Assembly: GCF_002924445.1 (NCBI RefSeq)
Contig: NZ_PIGG01000004.1
Location: 79,851 to 143,850 of the forward strand
From: Minwuia thermotolerans
Lineage (GTDB): Bacteria > Pseudomonadota > Alphaproteobacteria > Minwuiales > Minwuiaceae
Direction: 5' to 3'
DNA length: 64,000 nt
The notes beneath the pieces were generated by a model. That model was not told where the DNA came from, did no database searches, and worked only from the letters and a program-made list of their open reading frames with translations. Below are positions 10,173-20,888 of the stretch, piece after piece. The stretch's first letter is position 1. Each line of letters begins with the position of its first letter. A program made the translations under genes and the position numbers.

Positions 10173-11136
10173 TGTCGGCGCGCCGCAACAGGGTCTGCGC
10201 GGCGTCGGGGTAGCGGTCCCGCAGCTCGTCGAAGACCGCGCAGGCGTCCTTGTTCTGGCCCAGCTTGGTCAGCGTCATGCCGAGCTTCAGCAGGTTGTCG
10301 GGCGCTTTCGAGCTGCCGCGGTATTTCTTGTAGCCCTCCAGAAAGGCCCCCGCGGCGCTCTCGTAGTCCTGCTGGACATAATAGGTCTCGCCCAGCCAGT
10401 ACTGGGCGTTGCCGGCCAGCTCGTGTTCCGGATAGCTGGCAAGGAAGCCGCTGAAGGCGGACTCGGCCTCGCCGAAGCGCTTCGAGCGCAGCATGTCGAA
10501 GGCAGCGTTGTAGGCCTCCTGCGGGGTGCCCCCGGCGGCGGCCGGCGTCTCGACGGGCCGCGCCGGCGCGGCCAGCGCCGCGCTCTCCGACCCGCCAGCG
10601 GCGCCGTTCTCCGCCGGCGCCGGCACGCGCTCCAGCGCCTCCGGCGAGACCGTCCCGAGATTGCGCGGACCCGGCGCGACGCCGCCGGCGCTGCTGTTGG
10701 AACCGTCGCCGGCCGGACCCTGGCCCGCGGCCGGCGGCGCGCCCCCGCCGGCGGCAAGATTGCGTTCGATGGCGGTCAGTCGGAAATCGATGTCGGCGAC
10801 CAGCTTGTCCATGCGGTCGTTCAGCCGCCGCACCGTGAAGTCGATCTCCTCGAGCCGGTTGGTGAGTTCCCGGATCTCGGTTTCCAGCGCCTGCACCTTC
10901 AGCCCGGCAGCCGCCCTGTCATCGCCGGATGGCGGCGCTGTCGCCGCGGCCCCGGCGCTGTCCGACGGCAGGGGCCTGCCGCCCAGCACATGGGCCTTGA
11001 GGTCGTTGATGCTGCGCTCCAGGCGCTGCACCCGGTCCTGCAGCGGCGCGAGGTCCTGCGCCGACGCCGGGACCGCCGGCAGGGCCAGCATCGCCGCCGC
11101 GGCGGCGAGCGCAAAAGGTCGAACAGCGGATATCAT
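10147..11136 (-). CDS. cpoB: Cell division coordinator CpoB (Tol-Pal system YbgF)
   Basis: 329-aa periplasmic protein linking Tol-Pal function with peptidoglycan synthesis. A cleavable signal peptide (AAAAAMLALPAVPASA) precedes an N-terminal coiled coil (QDRVQRLERSINDLKAHV, then a second heptad stretch LEIDFTVRRLNDRM region), a Pro/Ala-rich linker, and C-terminal TPR repeats (AYNAAFDMLRSKRFGEAE; GNAQYWLGETYYVQQDY; PDNLLKLGMTL). Its position directly after pal is the standard one. Confidence 0.93.
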   Translation of the reverse strand: MISAVRPFALAAAAAMLALPAVPASAQDLAPLQDRVQRLERSINDLKAHVLGGRPLPSDSAGAAATAPPSGDDRAAAGLKVQALETEIRELTNRLEEIDFTVRRLNDRMDKLVADIDFRLTAIERNLAAGGGAPPAAGQGPAGDGSNSSAGGVAPGPRNLGTVSPEALERVPAPAENGAAGGSESAALAAPARPVETPAAAGGTPQEAYNAAFDMLRSKRFGEAESAFSGFLASYPEHELAGNAQYWLGETYYVQQDYESAAGAFLEGYKKYRGSSKAPDNLLKLGMTLTKLGQNKDACAVFDELRDRYPDAAQTLLRRADSERRRAGC

Positions 11137-11234
11137 CGCGTCTCCTTCTTCGATCGCCCCCCGCGGACCCGCATCCGCGGGCGGGGTCCCTCCCGGCCCC
11201 CGCCGCGAATGCGTTCAGCTCGCCTGCCCGTTGG

Positions 11235-11768
11235 TCAGTTGGCGATGACGGTCACCGCGCGGCGGTTCTGGGCCCAGGCTTCCTCGTTGTGACCCAGCGC
11301 CACCGGACGCTCCTTGCCGTAGGAGATCGTGGTGATGCGGCCGGGCGCAACGCCGAGGCTGACCAGGTAGTCCTTCACCGAGGTGGCGCGGCGGTCGCCG
11401 AGGCCGAGGTTGTACTCGCGGGTGCCGCGCTCGTCGGCATGACCCTCGATAACCACGTTCTTCGACGGGAACTGCTGCAGATAGGCTGCCTGGCGGCGCA
11501 GGGTTTCGATGTCTTCGGCGTCGAGGTCGTAGCGGTCGAAGTCGAAGAACACGCGGTCGCCCACGTTCAGCACGAAGTGTTCCTGCGTGCCCGGCTGGGG
11601 GCCGGCCGGCTGGCTCGGCTCGGCCTGCGGCGCCGGCGCCGGCGCCGCCTGCGCCTGTCCGCCGCCGGTGTCGCTGGTGGTGGTCACCGGCTCCTCCTCG
11701 CCGCAGGCGGCGACGAGGAACAGGGCAGCGGCGAGGCTGCCCATCTTGATCAGAAATCGCTGGCGCAT
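11235..11768 (-). CDS. pal: Peptidoglycan-associated lipoprotein Pal
   Basis: 177-aa outer-membrane lipoprotein. The lipobox LVAAC places the lipidated cysteine near residue 21. A Pro/Ala/Gln-rich linker precedes an OmpA-type peptidoglycan-binding domain with VVIEGHADERGTREYNLGLGDRRA. I choose the ATG at 11768 rather than the upstream GTG because it gives a normal lipoprotein signal. Pal closes the Tol-Pal bridge with TolB and peptidoglycan during cell constriction. Confidence 0.95.
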   Translation of the reverse strand: MRQRFLIKMGSLAAALFLVAACGEEEPVTTTSDTGGGQAQAAPAPAPQAEPSQPAGPQPGTQEHFVLNVGDRVFFDFDRYDLDAEDIETLRRQAAYLQQFPSKNVVIEGHADERGTREYNLGLGDRRATSVKDYLVSLGVAPGRITTISYGKERPVALGHNEEAWAQNRRAVTVIAN

Positions 11769-11957
11769 CTTTATTGTTGCTCCCTCATGCTTGACGCCCA
11801 CGTGACGTCAGGTTGCAGATGCTGTCCGGCGCTTGATTAAGTCACGCGGACGCGGACAGTGGCTGCAACATTTAACACCCAAGTTCGCAAAGCAAAACGG
11901 CGGAGTTGGGCCGAACCGGCCCTACGGTGTGGCAAATACGTGTCATTCGGCCCCAAA

Positions 11958-13313
11958 TCAGGGCGACAACGCCGACAGCGGCGACCAGGCGGGGTCCGAG
12001 GCGTCCAGCGGCGTCGGCACCTCCCTGAGGTTGCGCCCGGTAAGGTCGACCGACCAGAGCTTGACGCTGCCGCCGCGGCCGTCATTGCTGCCGGGCACCT
12101 GCCGGAAGAAGATCAGGACGCGGCCGTTCGGCGACCATGTCGGCCCCTCGTCCAGGAAGCTTTCGGTCAGGATCCGTTCGCCGGTGCCGTCGGGCCGCAT
12201 CACCCCGATGAAGAAACGCCCGCCCTTCAGCTTGGTGAAGGCGATCAGGTCGCCGCGCGGCGACCAGACCGGCGTCGCGTAGCGGCCATCGCCAAAGCTG
12301 ATGCGCTGCACGTTCGAGCCGTCGGCGTTCATGGTGTAGATCTGCTGGCCGCCGGAACGGTCGGAGTTGAAGGTCACCTGCTGGCCGTCCGGCGACATGC
12401 TGGGCGAAGTGTCGATCGCCAGATTGCGCGTCAGCCGCCGCGTCACCCGCGTGCGCAGGTCCATGATGAAGACGTCGGAATTGCCGCCTTCGGCCATGGA
12501 GAACAGCACCCGTTCACCGTCCGGGGAGAAGCGCGGCGCATAGGTCATGCCCGGGAAGTCGCCCAGGATCTCCTGCTGGCCGGTGTCGATGTTGAACAGG
12601 TAGACGCGCGGCTGGTTCTGGAAATACGACATGTAGGTCACGACCTGCTGCGTCGGCGAGAAGCGCGGCGTCAGCACCAGGTTGGAGCCGTCGGTGAGGA
12701 AGCGGTGATTGGCCGAATCCTGGTCCATGATTGCCAGCCGCTTGACCCGGCGGTCGGGCGGGCCCGATTCGGCGACATAGACGATGCGGGTGTCGAAATA
12801 GCCCTCCTCGCCGGTGAGCCGCTTGTAGATGGCGTCGGAAATGATGTGGCCGATGCGGCGGGCGTTCTCCGGCGAGGTGAAGTAGACGAGGCCGGTGAGC
12901 TGGGCTCCTGCGAAGACGTCCCACAGCCGGAACTCCGTCCGCAGCCGCCCGTCGCTCTCGATGCTGACATTGCCCGCAACGAGGGCCTGGGCCTGGATGG
13001 TGCGCCAGTTGCCGAAGTTGGGCCTGACCTGGATGGCGGCCGGCTCCTCCAGATAGGCGCGCGGGTCGATGACCCGGAACAGGCCCGAGCGGGTCAGGTT
13101 GCCCCGGATCACGGAGGCGATCTCCTGGCCCAGTTCGCGCGTCGTGCGGGTCTCGCCGTGGATGTCGGTGACCGCGATCGGCAGCGGGTCGACATTGGCG
13201 CTGGTGACGTCGACCTGAAGCTGCGCGCGGGCCGGCGCCGCAGCCAGCAGCGCCAGGGCGACAAGCGCCAGCGCCGCGAAGGCCGGAAGGCGTCGAATTC
13301 CTGCAATGATCAT
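11958..13313 (-). CDS. tolB: Tol-Pal system beta-propeller protein TolB
   Basis: 451-aa periplasmic protein with an N-terminal signal peptide ([20 protein letters not shown]), an alpha/beta D1 domain and a C-terminal six-bladed propeller whose blades show the repeated [30 protein letters not shown] and [13 protein letters not shown] patterns. It binds Pal and the TolA C-terminus. Its start overlaps the tolA stop by one base, indicating co-translation. The 155-bp space between tolB and pal could hold a separate pal promoter, but I see no clear one. Confidence 0.96.
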   Translation of the reverse strand: MIIAGIRRLPAFAALALVALALLAAAPARAQLQVDVTSANVDPLPIAVTDIHGETRTTRELGQEIASVIRGNLTRSGLFRVIDPRAYLEEPAAIQVRPNFGNWRTIQAQALVAGNVSIESDGRLRTEFRLWDVFAGAQLTGLVYFTSPENARRIGHIISDAIYKRLTGEEGYFDTRIVYVAESGPPDRRVKRLAIMDQDSANHRFLTDGSNLVLTPRFSPTQQVVTYMSYFQNQPRVYLFNIDTGQQEILGDFPGMTYAPRFSPDGERVLFSMAEGGNSDVFIMDLRTRVTRRLTRNLAIDTSPSMSPDGQQVTFNSDRSGGQQIYTMNADGSNVQRISFGDGRYATPVWSPRGDLIAFTKLKGGRFFIGVMRPDGTGERILTESFLDEGPTWSPNGRVLIFFRQVPGSNDGRGGSVKLWSVDLTGRNLREVPTPLDASDPAWSPLSALSP

Positions 13314-14380
13314 CAGCCGTACATGTCCCTGAGGTTGAAGTTGATCTCGATCTCCTGCCAGTCCTGGAACTTCTCCTGCGGCAGGGGCAGCGGCTGCGAC
13401 TTGTAGACGGCCCGGACGGCGCTGTCGGAGAAGGCGCCGAACACGTCCCGCGACTGACCCGCGTCGAACCCGTCGATGACGCGGGGCGGCGCCGCCAGCG
13501 TGCCGTCGGGTTTGAGGACTATGCTTATCACGACCTGCATGCTCTCGACGCCGGGCGCCCCGTGGTTCGGGCTCCAGTTCTCCCGCAGCCGGTGTCGCAG
13601 GAGGTCCACTTCCGAAACCGATAGTTTCTGATTGAGCCGATTCTGTGACACGCCGCCCTCGCCGATGCGGATGTCGGCCAGCTGCCGCCGGTCCTGCTCG
13701 CGCGGCCGCGGCGGCTGGCGTTCATCGGCCATGCGGTCGATCTTGGCGGCCAGCCGGTCGAGATCGAGGCCCTTCTTCTCGGTCTTCTCGGGTGCGGGCT
13801 TTGGCGCCGGTTCCGGCGGCGTCGCAGCGGTCTTCTTCTCGGGCTCCGGCTTCGGGTCGGGCTTCGGTTCCGCCTTCTTCTCCGGCTCCGGCCCGGGCTC
13901 GGGCGCCTTCGGCTCCGGCAGAGGCTCGCGCGCCGCCAGCTTCTCGGCCTCCTCGACCACCTTCTCCTTGGGCGCGACCGCCTTGTCGGCGCGCTCCTCG
14001 ACCGCCGGGCGCGGCGCGGGCGGCGCCACGGCGACATCGGGTTCCGGCTCCGGCTCCGGCTCAGGGGCGGGCGGCTCCGGCGCCTCGCGCACCAGGGCGT
14101 TGGTGTCGGGCAGGGGCGGCGGCTCCGGCGCCGCGGCAGGCGGCGGGGGCGGAGGCGGCGGCGGGCTGTCCGGCGCGGTGGCCTGCGGCGGCGGCGGGGC
14201 GTCGGTCTTCTCGCCCGCGGTGGCCTGATTGGTTTCCGGGCCGATGGTGGTCAGTTCGACGGGGATGATGGGGTCGCTCAGCACCTCGGCCGGCGAGTCC
14301 AGAAAGGCATAGTCGAGCACCAGCATCACGACCACGAGGACGTGCAGGCCGAACGAGAATGCGGCGCCCCGGACCATCAC
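13313..14380 (-). CDS. tolA: TolA protein
   Basis: 355-aa inner-membrane protein with a single N-terminal transmembrane helix ([18 protein letters not shown]). A long Pro/Glu/Lys-rich periplasmic stalk (about residues 60-215) follows, and the C-terminal TonB/TolA-type domain is at about 240-355 ([20 protein letters not shown]). It transmits TolQR energy to TolB-Pal. The stalk is Pro-rich rather than the Ala/Lys/Glu helix of enterobacteria, as is common in alphaproteobacteria. Confidence 0.93.
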   Translation of the reverse strand: MMVRGAAFSFGLHVLVVVMLVLDYAFLDSPAEVLSDPIIPVELTTIGPETNQATAGEKTDAPPPPQATAPDSPPPPPPPPPAAAPEPPPLPDTNALVREAPEPPAPEPEPEPEPDVAVAPPAPRPAVEERADKAVAPKEKVVEEAEKLAAREPLPEPKAPEPGPEPEKKAEPKPDPKPEPEKKTAATPPEPAPKPAPEKTEKKGLDLDRLAAKIDRMADERQPPRPREQDRRQLADIRIGEGGVSQNRLNQKLSVSEVDLLRHRLRENWSPNHGAPGVESMQVVISIVLKPDGTLAAPPRVIDGFDAGQSRDVFGAFSDSAVRAVYKSQPLPLPQEKFQDWQEIEINFNLRDMYG

Positions 14381-14390
14381 GCCTCCCGCA

Positions 14391-14827
<437 letters not shown>

Positions 14828-14828
<1 letters not shown>

Positions 14829-15559
14829 CAGCGGCTCTCCCCTTCGTCGAGCTGGCGCGACATGATCGCCGAGAACTCGCCTGCGAAGCCCTCCAGCCGG
14901 GTGGCGTAGCGGGCGATGTCATTGGCGAACTTGTTGTAGGCGACGGTCGCGGGGATGGCGGCGACGAGACCCAGCGCCGTGGCGAACAGGGCCTCGGCGA
15001 TGCCCGGCGCGACCACCGCCAGAGAGGTGTTGTTGGTCGCCGCGATGGACTGGAAACTGTCCATGATGCCCCAGACGGTGCCGAACAGGCCGAGGAACGG
15101 AGCGGTCGAGCCGACGGTCGCCAGCACGCCCAGATAGCGCTCCAGGCGGTCGACCTCCCGGTCGATGGAGATGCGCATGACCTGGCTGATGCGGTCCTGC
15201 AGGCCAGCGCGGAGCTTGTCGGTCCGGGCCAGGCCGCGTTCGGCGGTGCGCCGCCACTCCCGCATCGCCCCGGCGAACAGCACCGCCATCGGGTGGGAGG
15301 CATTGGCGCCGATCTCGTCGTAGAGCTTTTCCAGGCTGCCCCCCGACCAGAACAGGCGCTCGAACTCGTCGGCCTGCTTCTGCACCCGGCGGTAGCGGAC
15401 CCACTTCTCGAAGATGATGGCCCAGCACCAGATCGAGGCGACCAGCAGCGCCAGCATCACGATCTGCACGACGATGTCGGCGCGCAGGAACAGCGACCAC
15501 ATCGACAGATCCACCTCGGCGGCCCCCGCGAATTGCCGGGCGATGACGTCTTCGTTCAT
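14828..15559 (-). CDS. tolQ: Proton channel protein TolQ
   Basis: 243-aa MotA/TolQ/ExbB family protein with three membrane helices: residues about 20-42 (ADIVVQIVMLALLVASIWCWAI), about 140-160 and about 175-195. The conserved loop LATVGSTAPFLGLFGTVWGIM is intact. The start at 15559 is preferred to upstream codons because GGAAGAA precedes it and it overlaps the ybgC stop. With TolR it harvests proton-motive force for Tol-Pal. Confidence 0.95.
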
Positions 15560-16017
15560 GTTGATTCTTCCCTGCCGTTTCCTGTCAGGCGTTCCATCGC
15601 GGCGCAAATCGCGGGCGGAATGCGCCGGGGCCTTCCGTCGAGACCGATAAATGCCGCACGTACATGGGCCCGGACAAGGGGGGCCCCAAGCCGGGAGATA
15701 TCCTGCCGCAGCGCGATCGTCGCGCCCTTCAGCGCATCGAGGCGCGTGGTCACCAAAAGGTCATCGTCCAGCCGCGCCGGACGCAGATATTCGACCTTCA
15801 CGTCGCGGACGGCGAACATCGCGCCGTCGCGCCAGATCGCGGCCTGGTCGACGCCGATCAGGCGCAGCATGTCGGAGCGCGCGCGCTCGGCGAATTTCAG
15901 ATAGTTGGCGTAGTAGACGATGCCGCCGGCGTCCGTGTCCTCCCAGTAGACGCGGACGGGAAACAGGTGGGCGTCGGCCTCGACCCGGCCCAGCGCTGCC
16001 GCTGCCGGCTCAGCCAT
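15556..16017 (-). CDS. ybgC: Tol-Pal associated acyl-CoA thioesterase
   Basis: 153-aa hot-dog-fold 4HBT thioesterase of the YbgC group. The catalytic motif region [25 protein letters not shown] contains the conserved aspartate, with the following HxxY-equivalent tyrosines. It hydrolyses acyl-CoA or acyl-ACP and is almost always the first gene of tol-pal operons, as here. It overlaps ruvB by 8 bp. Confidence 0.93.
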   Translation of the reverse strand: MAEPAAAALGRVEADAHLFPVRVYWEDTDAGGIVYYANYLKFAERARSDMLRLIGVDQAAIWRDGAMFAVRDVKVEYLRPARLDDDLLVTTRLDALKGATIALRQDISRLGAPLVRAHVRAAFIGLDGRPRRIPPAICAAMERLTGNGREEST

Positions 16018-17062
16018 CGCCGCCGTCCAGCATGTCCATCTGCCCCGGCATGGCCGATTGCGGCGCCGCGAGTCCCAGATGCGTCCAGGCGGCGGCGGTC
16101 ATCATCCGCCCGCGCGGGGTGCGCACCACCAGCGCCTGCTGGATCAGATAGGGCTCGATGATGTCCTCGATGGCGTCGCGCGGCTCCGACAGGGCGGCGG
16201 CGAGGTTGTCGACGCCGACCGGCCCGCCGCCATAGTTCTCCGCCATGCAGCGCAGATAGCGCCGGTCCATGGCGTCGAGGCCAGCCTCGTCGACCTCAAG
16301 GCGCTTCAGCGCCGCGTCAGCCTTCGGCGCGTCCACTTCGTCCGCGCCGGCGACAGCGGCGAAGTCCCGCACCCGCCGGAGCAGCCGTCCGGCGACGCGC
16401 GGCGTGCCGCGGGCCCGTCGGGCGATCTCGGCGGCGCCGTCGGCGGTGAGCTTCAGCCCCAGCACCCGGGCGCCGCGGCGGACGATCTGCTCCAGCTCGG
16501 CAGGCGCGTAGAACTCCAGCCGGCAGGGAATGCCGAAGCGGTCGCGCAGCGGCGTGGTCAGCAGGCCCGAGCGCGTCGTCGCCGCCACCAGCGTGAACGG
16601 CGGCAGATCGATCTTCACCGAGCGCGCGGCCGGCCCCTCGCCGATCACCAGATCGAGCTGAAAATCCTCCATGGCGGGATATAGAATCTCTTCTACGGCA
16701 GGATTAAGGCGGTGCACCTCGTCGATGAACAGGACGTCGCGCGCCTCCAGGTTGGTCAGGATGGCCGCGAGGTCGCCGGCGCGGGCGATCACCGGACCGG
16801 AGGTGGCGCGGAAGTTCACGCCGAGTTCGCGGGCGACGATCTGCGCCAGCGTCGTCTTGCCGAGGCCGGGCGGACCGAAGAACAGGGTGTGGTCCATGGC
16901 TTCGCCCCGGGCGCGGGCGGCGTCGATGAAGACGCGCAGGTTCTCGCGCACCTTCTGCTGGCCGATGAAATCGGTGAGTTCCAGCGGCCTGAGGCCGATC
17001 TCGCCGCCGTCCTCCGGGCGCTGCTCGCCCGTCACCAGCCGCTCGCCCTCGGCGCCGCTCAC
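16010..17062 (-). CDS. ruvB: Holliday junction branch migration helicase RuvB
   Basis: 350-aa AAA+ motor. Walker [10 protein letters not shown] lies near residue 62, Walker [12 protein letters not shown] near 110 and the sensor [17 protein letters not shown] near 160, followed by a C-terminal winged helix ([14 protein letters not shown]). It drives branch migration on RuvA-bound four-way junctions. Overlap with ruvA (4 bp) and ybgC shows a tightly packed operon. Confidence 0.98.
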   Translation of the reverse strand: MSGAEGERLVTGEQRPEDGGEIGLRPLELTDFIGQQKVRENLRVFIDAARARGEAMDHTLFFGPPGLGKTTLAQIVARELGVNFRATSGPVIARAGDLAAILTNLEARDVLFIDEVHRLNPAVEEILYPAMEDFQLDLVIGEGPAARSVKIDLPPFTLVAATTRSGLLTTPLRDRFGIPCRLEFYAPAELEQIVRRGARVLGLKLTADGAAEIARRARGTPRVAGRLLRRVRDFAAVAGADEVDAPKADAALKRLEVDEAGLDAMDRRYLRCMAENYGGGPVGVDNLAAALSEPRDAIEDIIEPYLIQQALVVRTPRGRMMTAAAWTHLGLAAPQSAMPGQMDMLDGGDG

Positions 17063-17667
17063 CGCGCCAGCTCCTTCAGCCCGGCGGTGATCAGGGCCTC
17101 GACGGTGGCGTCCTCGCCGGCGATGGCCGCGCCGCGCAGCACCGCCGCCTCGGCCTCGGCCCGGCGGTAGCCCAGATTGACCAGCGCCGAGGCCGCGTCG
17201 CCCGCCGCGCCGCCGACCGGGGCCGCGCCCGGAGCCGCACCGGCCTGCGCCGGCCGGGCGGGCAGGGCGCCGACCTTGTCCTTCAGTTCGCTGGCGATGC
17301 GCTGCGCCAGGCGCTTGCCGACGCCCGGCGCGCGGGTGATCGTGGCGACGTCACCGGACGCGATGGCCATGCGGATGTCGTCGGCGGCCAGCGCCGAGAG
17401 GATCTGCAGCGTCACCTTCGCGCCCACGCCCTGGACGGTCTGCAGCAGGCCGAACAGCTCCTTCTCGGCGCGGTCGGCGAAGCCGTAGAGGTGAATGTGA
17501 TCCTCGCGGACATGGGTCTCGACCTGGATGGCGACCGCATCGCCCTCCGTCCCCAGCGCCGCCAGGGTGCGGGCCGAGCAGAACACCAGATAGCCCACGC
17601 CGCCGACGTCGATCACCGCGTGATCGGCGCCGATCCGGTCGAGAATTCCCTTGAGGCTGGCGATCAT
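17059..17667 (-). CDS. ruvA: Holliday junction DNA-binding protein RuvA
   Basis: 202-aa protein with an N-terminal OB fold, the tandem helix-hairpin-helix region ([20 protein letters not shown] and [19 protein letters not shown]) and a C-terminal domain III ([18 protein letters not shown]) that contacts RuvB. A Pro/Ala-rich linker precedes domain III. Length is normal. Confidence 0.97.
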   Translation of the reverse strand: MIASLKGILDRIGADHAVIDVGGVGYLVFCSARTLAALGTEGDAVAIQVETHVREDHIHLYGFADRAEKELFGLLQTVQGVGAKVTLQILSALAADDIRMAIASGDVATITRAPGVGKRLAQRIASELKDKVGALPARPAQAGAAPGAAPVGGAAGDAASALVNLGYRRAEAEAAVLRGAAIAGEDATVEALITAGLKELAR

Positions 17668-17716
17668 GGCGGGCGGCGGTCCGGGGATGATTCGGTATCG
17701 GGCCGTTGTAGCAGAT

Positions 17717-18220
17717 TCAGCGCGGCAGCGCAGATGGCGTCGGTCCCGTACCGTGATGGGCGTGGCAGATGGCGCAGGCCAGCGCGTCGGTGGCGTGTTC
17801 GTTGGTCAGCCGCGCGCCGGGCAGCAGCGTCTTCACCATCAGGTGGATCTGGTCCTTGTGCGCATGGCCGGTGCCGACCACGGCCTTCTTGACCGCATTG
17901 GGGGCGTATTCGGTCACCGGCAGGCCGTTCAGGGAGGCGACCAGCAGCGAGACGCCGCGCGCCTGACCCAGCTTCAGAGTCGAGGTCGGGTTCTTGTTGA
18001 CGAAGGTCTCCTCGACCGCCGCCGCGTCGGGCCGCCATTCGGCGATCACCGCCTGCAGGCCGTCGTGGAGCTGCACCAGCCGCTCGGCGAGGCTGCCCTT
18101 CGGGTCGGAGGCGACCGAGCCGTCGGCGACCCAGATCAGCCGGTTGCCCTCCACATCGACCACGCCCCAGCCGGTGTGACGCAGGCCGGGATCCAGGCCG
18201 ATCAGCCGCAGCCGGGTCAT
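17717..18220 (-). CDS. ruvC: Crossover junction endonuclease RuvC
   Basis: 167-aa RNase-H-fold resolvase. The first catalytic aspartate is in [15 protein letters not shown], the glutamate in [20 protein letters not shown] and the last acidic residues in [12 protein letters not shown]. The start at 18220 is chosen over an upstream codon because GGAAGGATGAT precedes it and it gives the canonical N-terminus. It follows yebC with almost no gap. Confidence 0.96.
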   Translation of the reverse strand: MTRLRLIGLDPGLRHTGWGVVDVEGNRLIWVADGSVASDPKGSLAERLVQLHDGLQAVIAEWRPDAAAVEETFVNKNPTSTLKLGQARGVSLLVASLNGLPVTEYAPNAVKKAVVGTGHAHKDQIHLMVKTLLPGARLTNEHATDALACAICHAHHGTGPTPSALPR

Positions 18221-18221
18221 A

Positions 18222-18971
18222 TCATCCTTCCAGCCGGGCCATGACCTCGTCGGAAACCTCGAAATTGGCGTGCACCTTCTGGACGTCGTCATTGTCGTCC
18301 AGGGCGTCGACCAGCTTCAGCAGGGTGCCGGCCTTCTCCTCGTCGACCTCGACGGTGTTCTGCGGCCGCCATTCCAGGCCGGCCCGCCCGGCCTCGCCGA
18401 ATTCCGCCTCCAGCGCCTCGCGGACGTCGTTGAAGGCTTCCACGGCGGTGATCACCTCGAAGCCATCCTCGCCGGCGACCACGTCGTCGGCGCCGGCCTC
18501 GACCGCCGTTTCGAACAGGGCCTCCATCCGGGCGGCGGCGGCCGGGTACTCGATCACGCCCACATGGTCGAACATGAAGGAGACCGAGTTGGTCTCGCCC
18601 AGGCTGCCGCCGTGCTTGGAGAAGGCGGAGCGGACCTCGGAGGCGGTGCGGTTGCGGTTGTCGGTCAGCGCCTCGACGATCAGCGCCACGCCGCCCGGTC
18701 CGTAGCCCTCATAGCGGATGTTCTCGAAGGTATCGGCGGCGCCGTCGCCCGTCGCGCGCTTGATGGCGCGGTCGATGTTGTCGTTGGGCATGTTTTCCTT
18801 GCGGGCGGCGGCGATGGCCGCGCGCAGGCGCGGATTGGCGGTCGGGTCGTCGCCGGATTCCTTCACCGACACGGTGATCTCCCGCGCCAGCTTGGTGAAC
18901 ACCCTGGCGCGCTTCGCGTCCTGCGCGCCCTTGCGGTACATGATGTTCTTGAACTGTGAATGGCCCGCCAT
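18222..18971 (-). CDS. yebC: YebC/PmpR family protein (TACO1-like translation/transcription factor)
   Basis: 249-aa protein starting [19 protein letters not shown], the family signature, with a GGAGG site 6 bp before the chosen ATG. The three-domain layout is intact ([21 protein letters not shown] in the middle domain). Homologues act as DNA-binding regulators or relieve ribosome stalling. It is the first gene of the leftward yebC-ruvCAB-ybgC-tol series. Confidence 0.95.
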   Translation of the reverse strand: MAGHSQFKNIMYRKGAQDAKRARVFTKLAREITVSVKESGDDPTANPRLRAAIAAARKENMPNDNIDRAIKRATGDGAADTFENIRYEGYGPGGVALIVEALTDNRNRTASEVRSAFSKHGGSLGETNSVSFMFDHVGVIEYPAAAARMEALFETAVEAGADDVVAGEDGFEVITAVEAFNDVREALEAEFGEAGRAGLEWRPQNTVEVDEEKAGTLLKLVDALDDNDDVQKVHANFEVSDEVMARLEG

Positions 18972-19050
18972 GGCGGCCTCCGTGCTCACGATAGGTTCGG
19001 TGGAGCGCTTCTTTTCAGCCTTTTCCCGCCGCGGTCAAGCCCGGCCGCGC

Positions 19051-20028
19051 TCAGCGCGCACCCGCTGTGGCGTCCAGCCAGTCCAGTGCGGCGTCGACGA
19101 CCTCTTCCGTTGTCGCGGGGCTCATGATATCGCCGGCGATGACATGATGGCTGGGACCGGCGGCGCCGGGCACGTCGATCCAGCGCTTCGGCCCGCCCCA
19201 GCGGTCGAAGACCCGCCGCGTCGCCGCCGGATCGACCACCTTGTCGTCGGGGGAGTGGAACACGAGCAGCGGCGTCCCGGCCCGGCCGTGGTCCTCCGCG
19301 GCGACGTGCTTCACCAGCGCCGCCATGGGCAGCAGCGCCACGGTCGGGTAGCGCGTCTGCCAGTGCCGCTCCACCTCGTCATTCTCGGCGCCCGTGTCGC
19401 GCTCCCGCCCGAAGGCGAGCGGCAGGAGCCGGCGCGCCCACGGCAGGGTGAGCGCGGCGGCGGCCTTCGAGCGGACGCCGAAATTGGGCGAGACGAAGAT
19501 CAGCGCCCGGACGCCAGCCATGTGATCGCCCGTCACGGCATGATGGGTCACCGCGGTGGCGCCGGTGGAGGTGGCGATGACGATGACCTTCTCGCCGATG
19601 CGCCGGCCGACCTCCAGGGCCTCGGCGACGTCATCCAGCCAGTCGCCGGCCTCCGCCTCCGCCATGGCCGCGCCGGTGCGGCCATGGCCGGCCAGCCGGG
19701 TATAGAACAGGTTCGCCCCCAGCGCCGCGGCGATGCGGTCGGGGACGGGACGGATCTCCGCCTTGCTGGCCGAGAAGCCATGGACGTAGACCACCGCCCA
19801 TTCGGTGCGCGCCGGCGCCGCCGGGTCGCGCCAGACGATCTCCCTGGCCTGGCCCGCACGGATGTCGCGGAAGCGCGCCTCGGACGCCGCGAGCGCCGCC
19901 GCCGGATCGGCGCCCAGGTCCGCAGGCCGGAAGCCGATGGCGGTGCGCACCCGCTCCCGCGCGCCCAGCAGGAAGGCAAGGGCCAGCAGCAGAACGATGG
20001 CGAGCAGGACGTAGAGGAGCGGCTTCAT
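19051..20028 (-). CDS. Membrane-anchored alpha/beta hydrolase
   Basis: 325-aa protein beginning with a single hydrophobic helix (LLYVLLAIVLLLALAFLLGA) and followed by an alpha/beta-hydrolase fold. VVYVHGFSASKAE supplies the oxyanion strand, VIVIATSTGATA the nucleophile elbow (Ser in the TSTG motif), LVFHSPDDKVVDP the acid and SHHVIAGD the catalytic histidine. It resembles carboxylesterase/monoacylglycerol-lipase-type enzymes; the substrate is unknown. The start at 20028 is chosen because it begins at the anchor, although no strong ribosome site is visible. Confidence 0.85.
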   Translation of the reverse strand: MKPLLYVLLAIVLLLALAFLLGARERVRTAIGFRPADLGADPAAALAASEARFRDIRAGQAREIVWRDPAAPARTEWAVVYVHGFSASKAEIRPVPDRIAAALGANLFYTRLAGHGRTGAAMAEAEAGDWLDDVAEALEVGRRIGEKVIVIATSTGATAVTHHAVTGDHMAGVRALIFVSPNFGVRSKAAAALTLPWARRLLPLAFGRERDTGAENDEVERHWQTRYPTVALLPMAALVKHVAAEDHGRAGTPLLVFHSPDDKVVDPAATRRVFDRWGGPKRWIDVPGAAGPSHHVIAGDIMSPATTEEVVDAALDWLDATAGAR

Positions 20029-20183
20029 TCGGCGGTCCGGCGGGCGGGGAAAGCTCTCCGGCCAGCAGACCACGCGCCGCCCGCGGCGGCAAGGCCGACA
20101 GGGCCCGTGATCCACGCCTTGCGCCGGCGCGTAGGCTTCGCATATGCGGGATCAGATCCCCGCGCGCCGCAGGAGTATCCATC

Positions 20184-20888
20184 GTGCCGTCCGGAATGAA
20201 GAGCTTGGCCGCCGCCCTGGTGCTCGCGCTTGCGCCGGCGGGGCCCGCGGCGGCTGCGGCGCCGGCCGATTTCGACCCGCTGAAGGCCTATGGCGAGCGC
20301 ATCGTCTTCGACGTCTATCGCGGCGAGGACCGGATCGGCCAGCATGTCGTCCGCTTCACGCGCGACGGCGGGAACCTGGGGGTCAGGGCGCAGTTCAACG
20401 CGGCGGTCAAGATGATCGGCTTCACCGTGTTCCGCTTCGACTACCGCTCGGACGCGTCCTGGCGCGACGGTGCGCTGCTCGACCTTACGGCCAGCACCAA
20501 TGACGACGGCGACCGCCGCACGGTGCGGGTCGACCGCCGGAACGGTCGGCTGGTGGTCAGCGGCCCGGACGGCGCCGAGACCACCGATCAGGGCGTCTTT
20601 CCCAGCAATCACTGGCATCCCGGCGCGGTGACCGGCTCGCGGCTGATCAACACGCTGACCGGCGACGTCGCCGAGGTGCGCGTCAGCCGCGTCGGCCAGG
20701 AGCGGGTCGCCACCAACGCCGGACCGGTCGAGGCCACCCGCTACCGCTTCGACGGCGATCTGCGCGACATCGACGTCTGGTACGACGGGGACGGCCGCTG
20801 GGTGAAACTGCGTTTCAGGGAGAATGGCAGCGTCATCGACTATCGCTGCGTGCAGTGCGTCAACGGCCCCCGGATGGCCCGCGAATGA
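20184..20888 (+). CDS. DUF6134 family exported protein
   Basis: 234-aa protein with a signal peptide (SLAAALVLALAPAGPAAAAA) and a beta-rich periplasmic domain of the DUF6134 type (ERIVFDVYRGEDRIGQHVVRF; ending DYRCVQCV with a CxxC). It starts at a GTG with AGGAG 8 bp upstream; an ATG four codons later is too far from that site. The stop overlaps the next start (ATGA), so it is translationally coupled to the dehydrogenase. Function is unknown. Confidence 0.82.
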   Translation: MPSGMKSLAAALVLALAPAGPAAAAAPADFDPLKAYGERIVFDVYRGEDRIGQHVVRFTRDGGNLGVRAQFNAAVKMIGFTVFRFDYRSDASWRDGALLDLTASTNDDGDRRTVRVDRRNGRLVVSGPDGAETTDQGVFPSNHWHPGAVTGSRLINTLTGDVAEVRVSRVGQERVATNAGPVEATRYRFDGDLRDIDVWYDGDGRWVKLRFRENGSVIDYRCVQCVNGPRMARE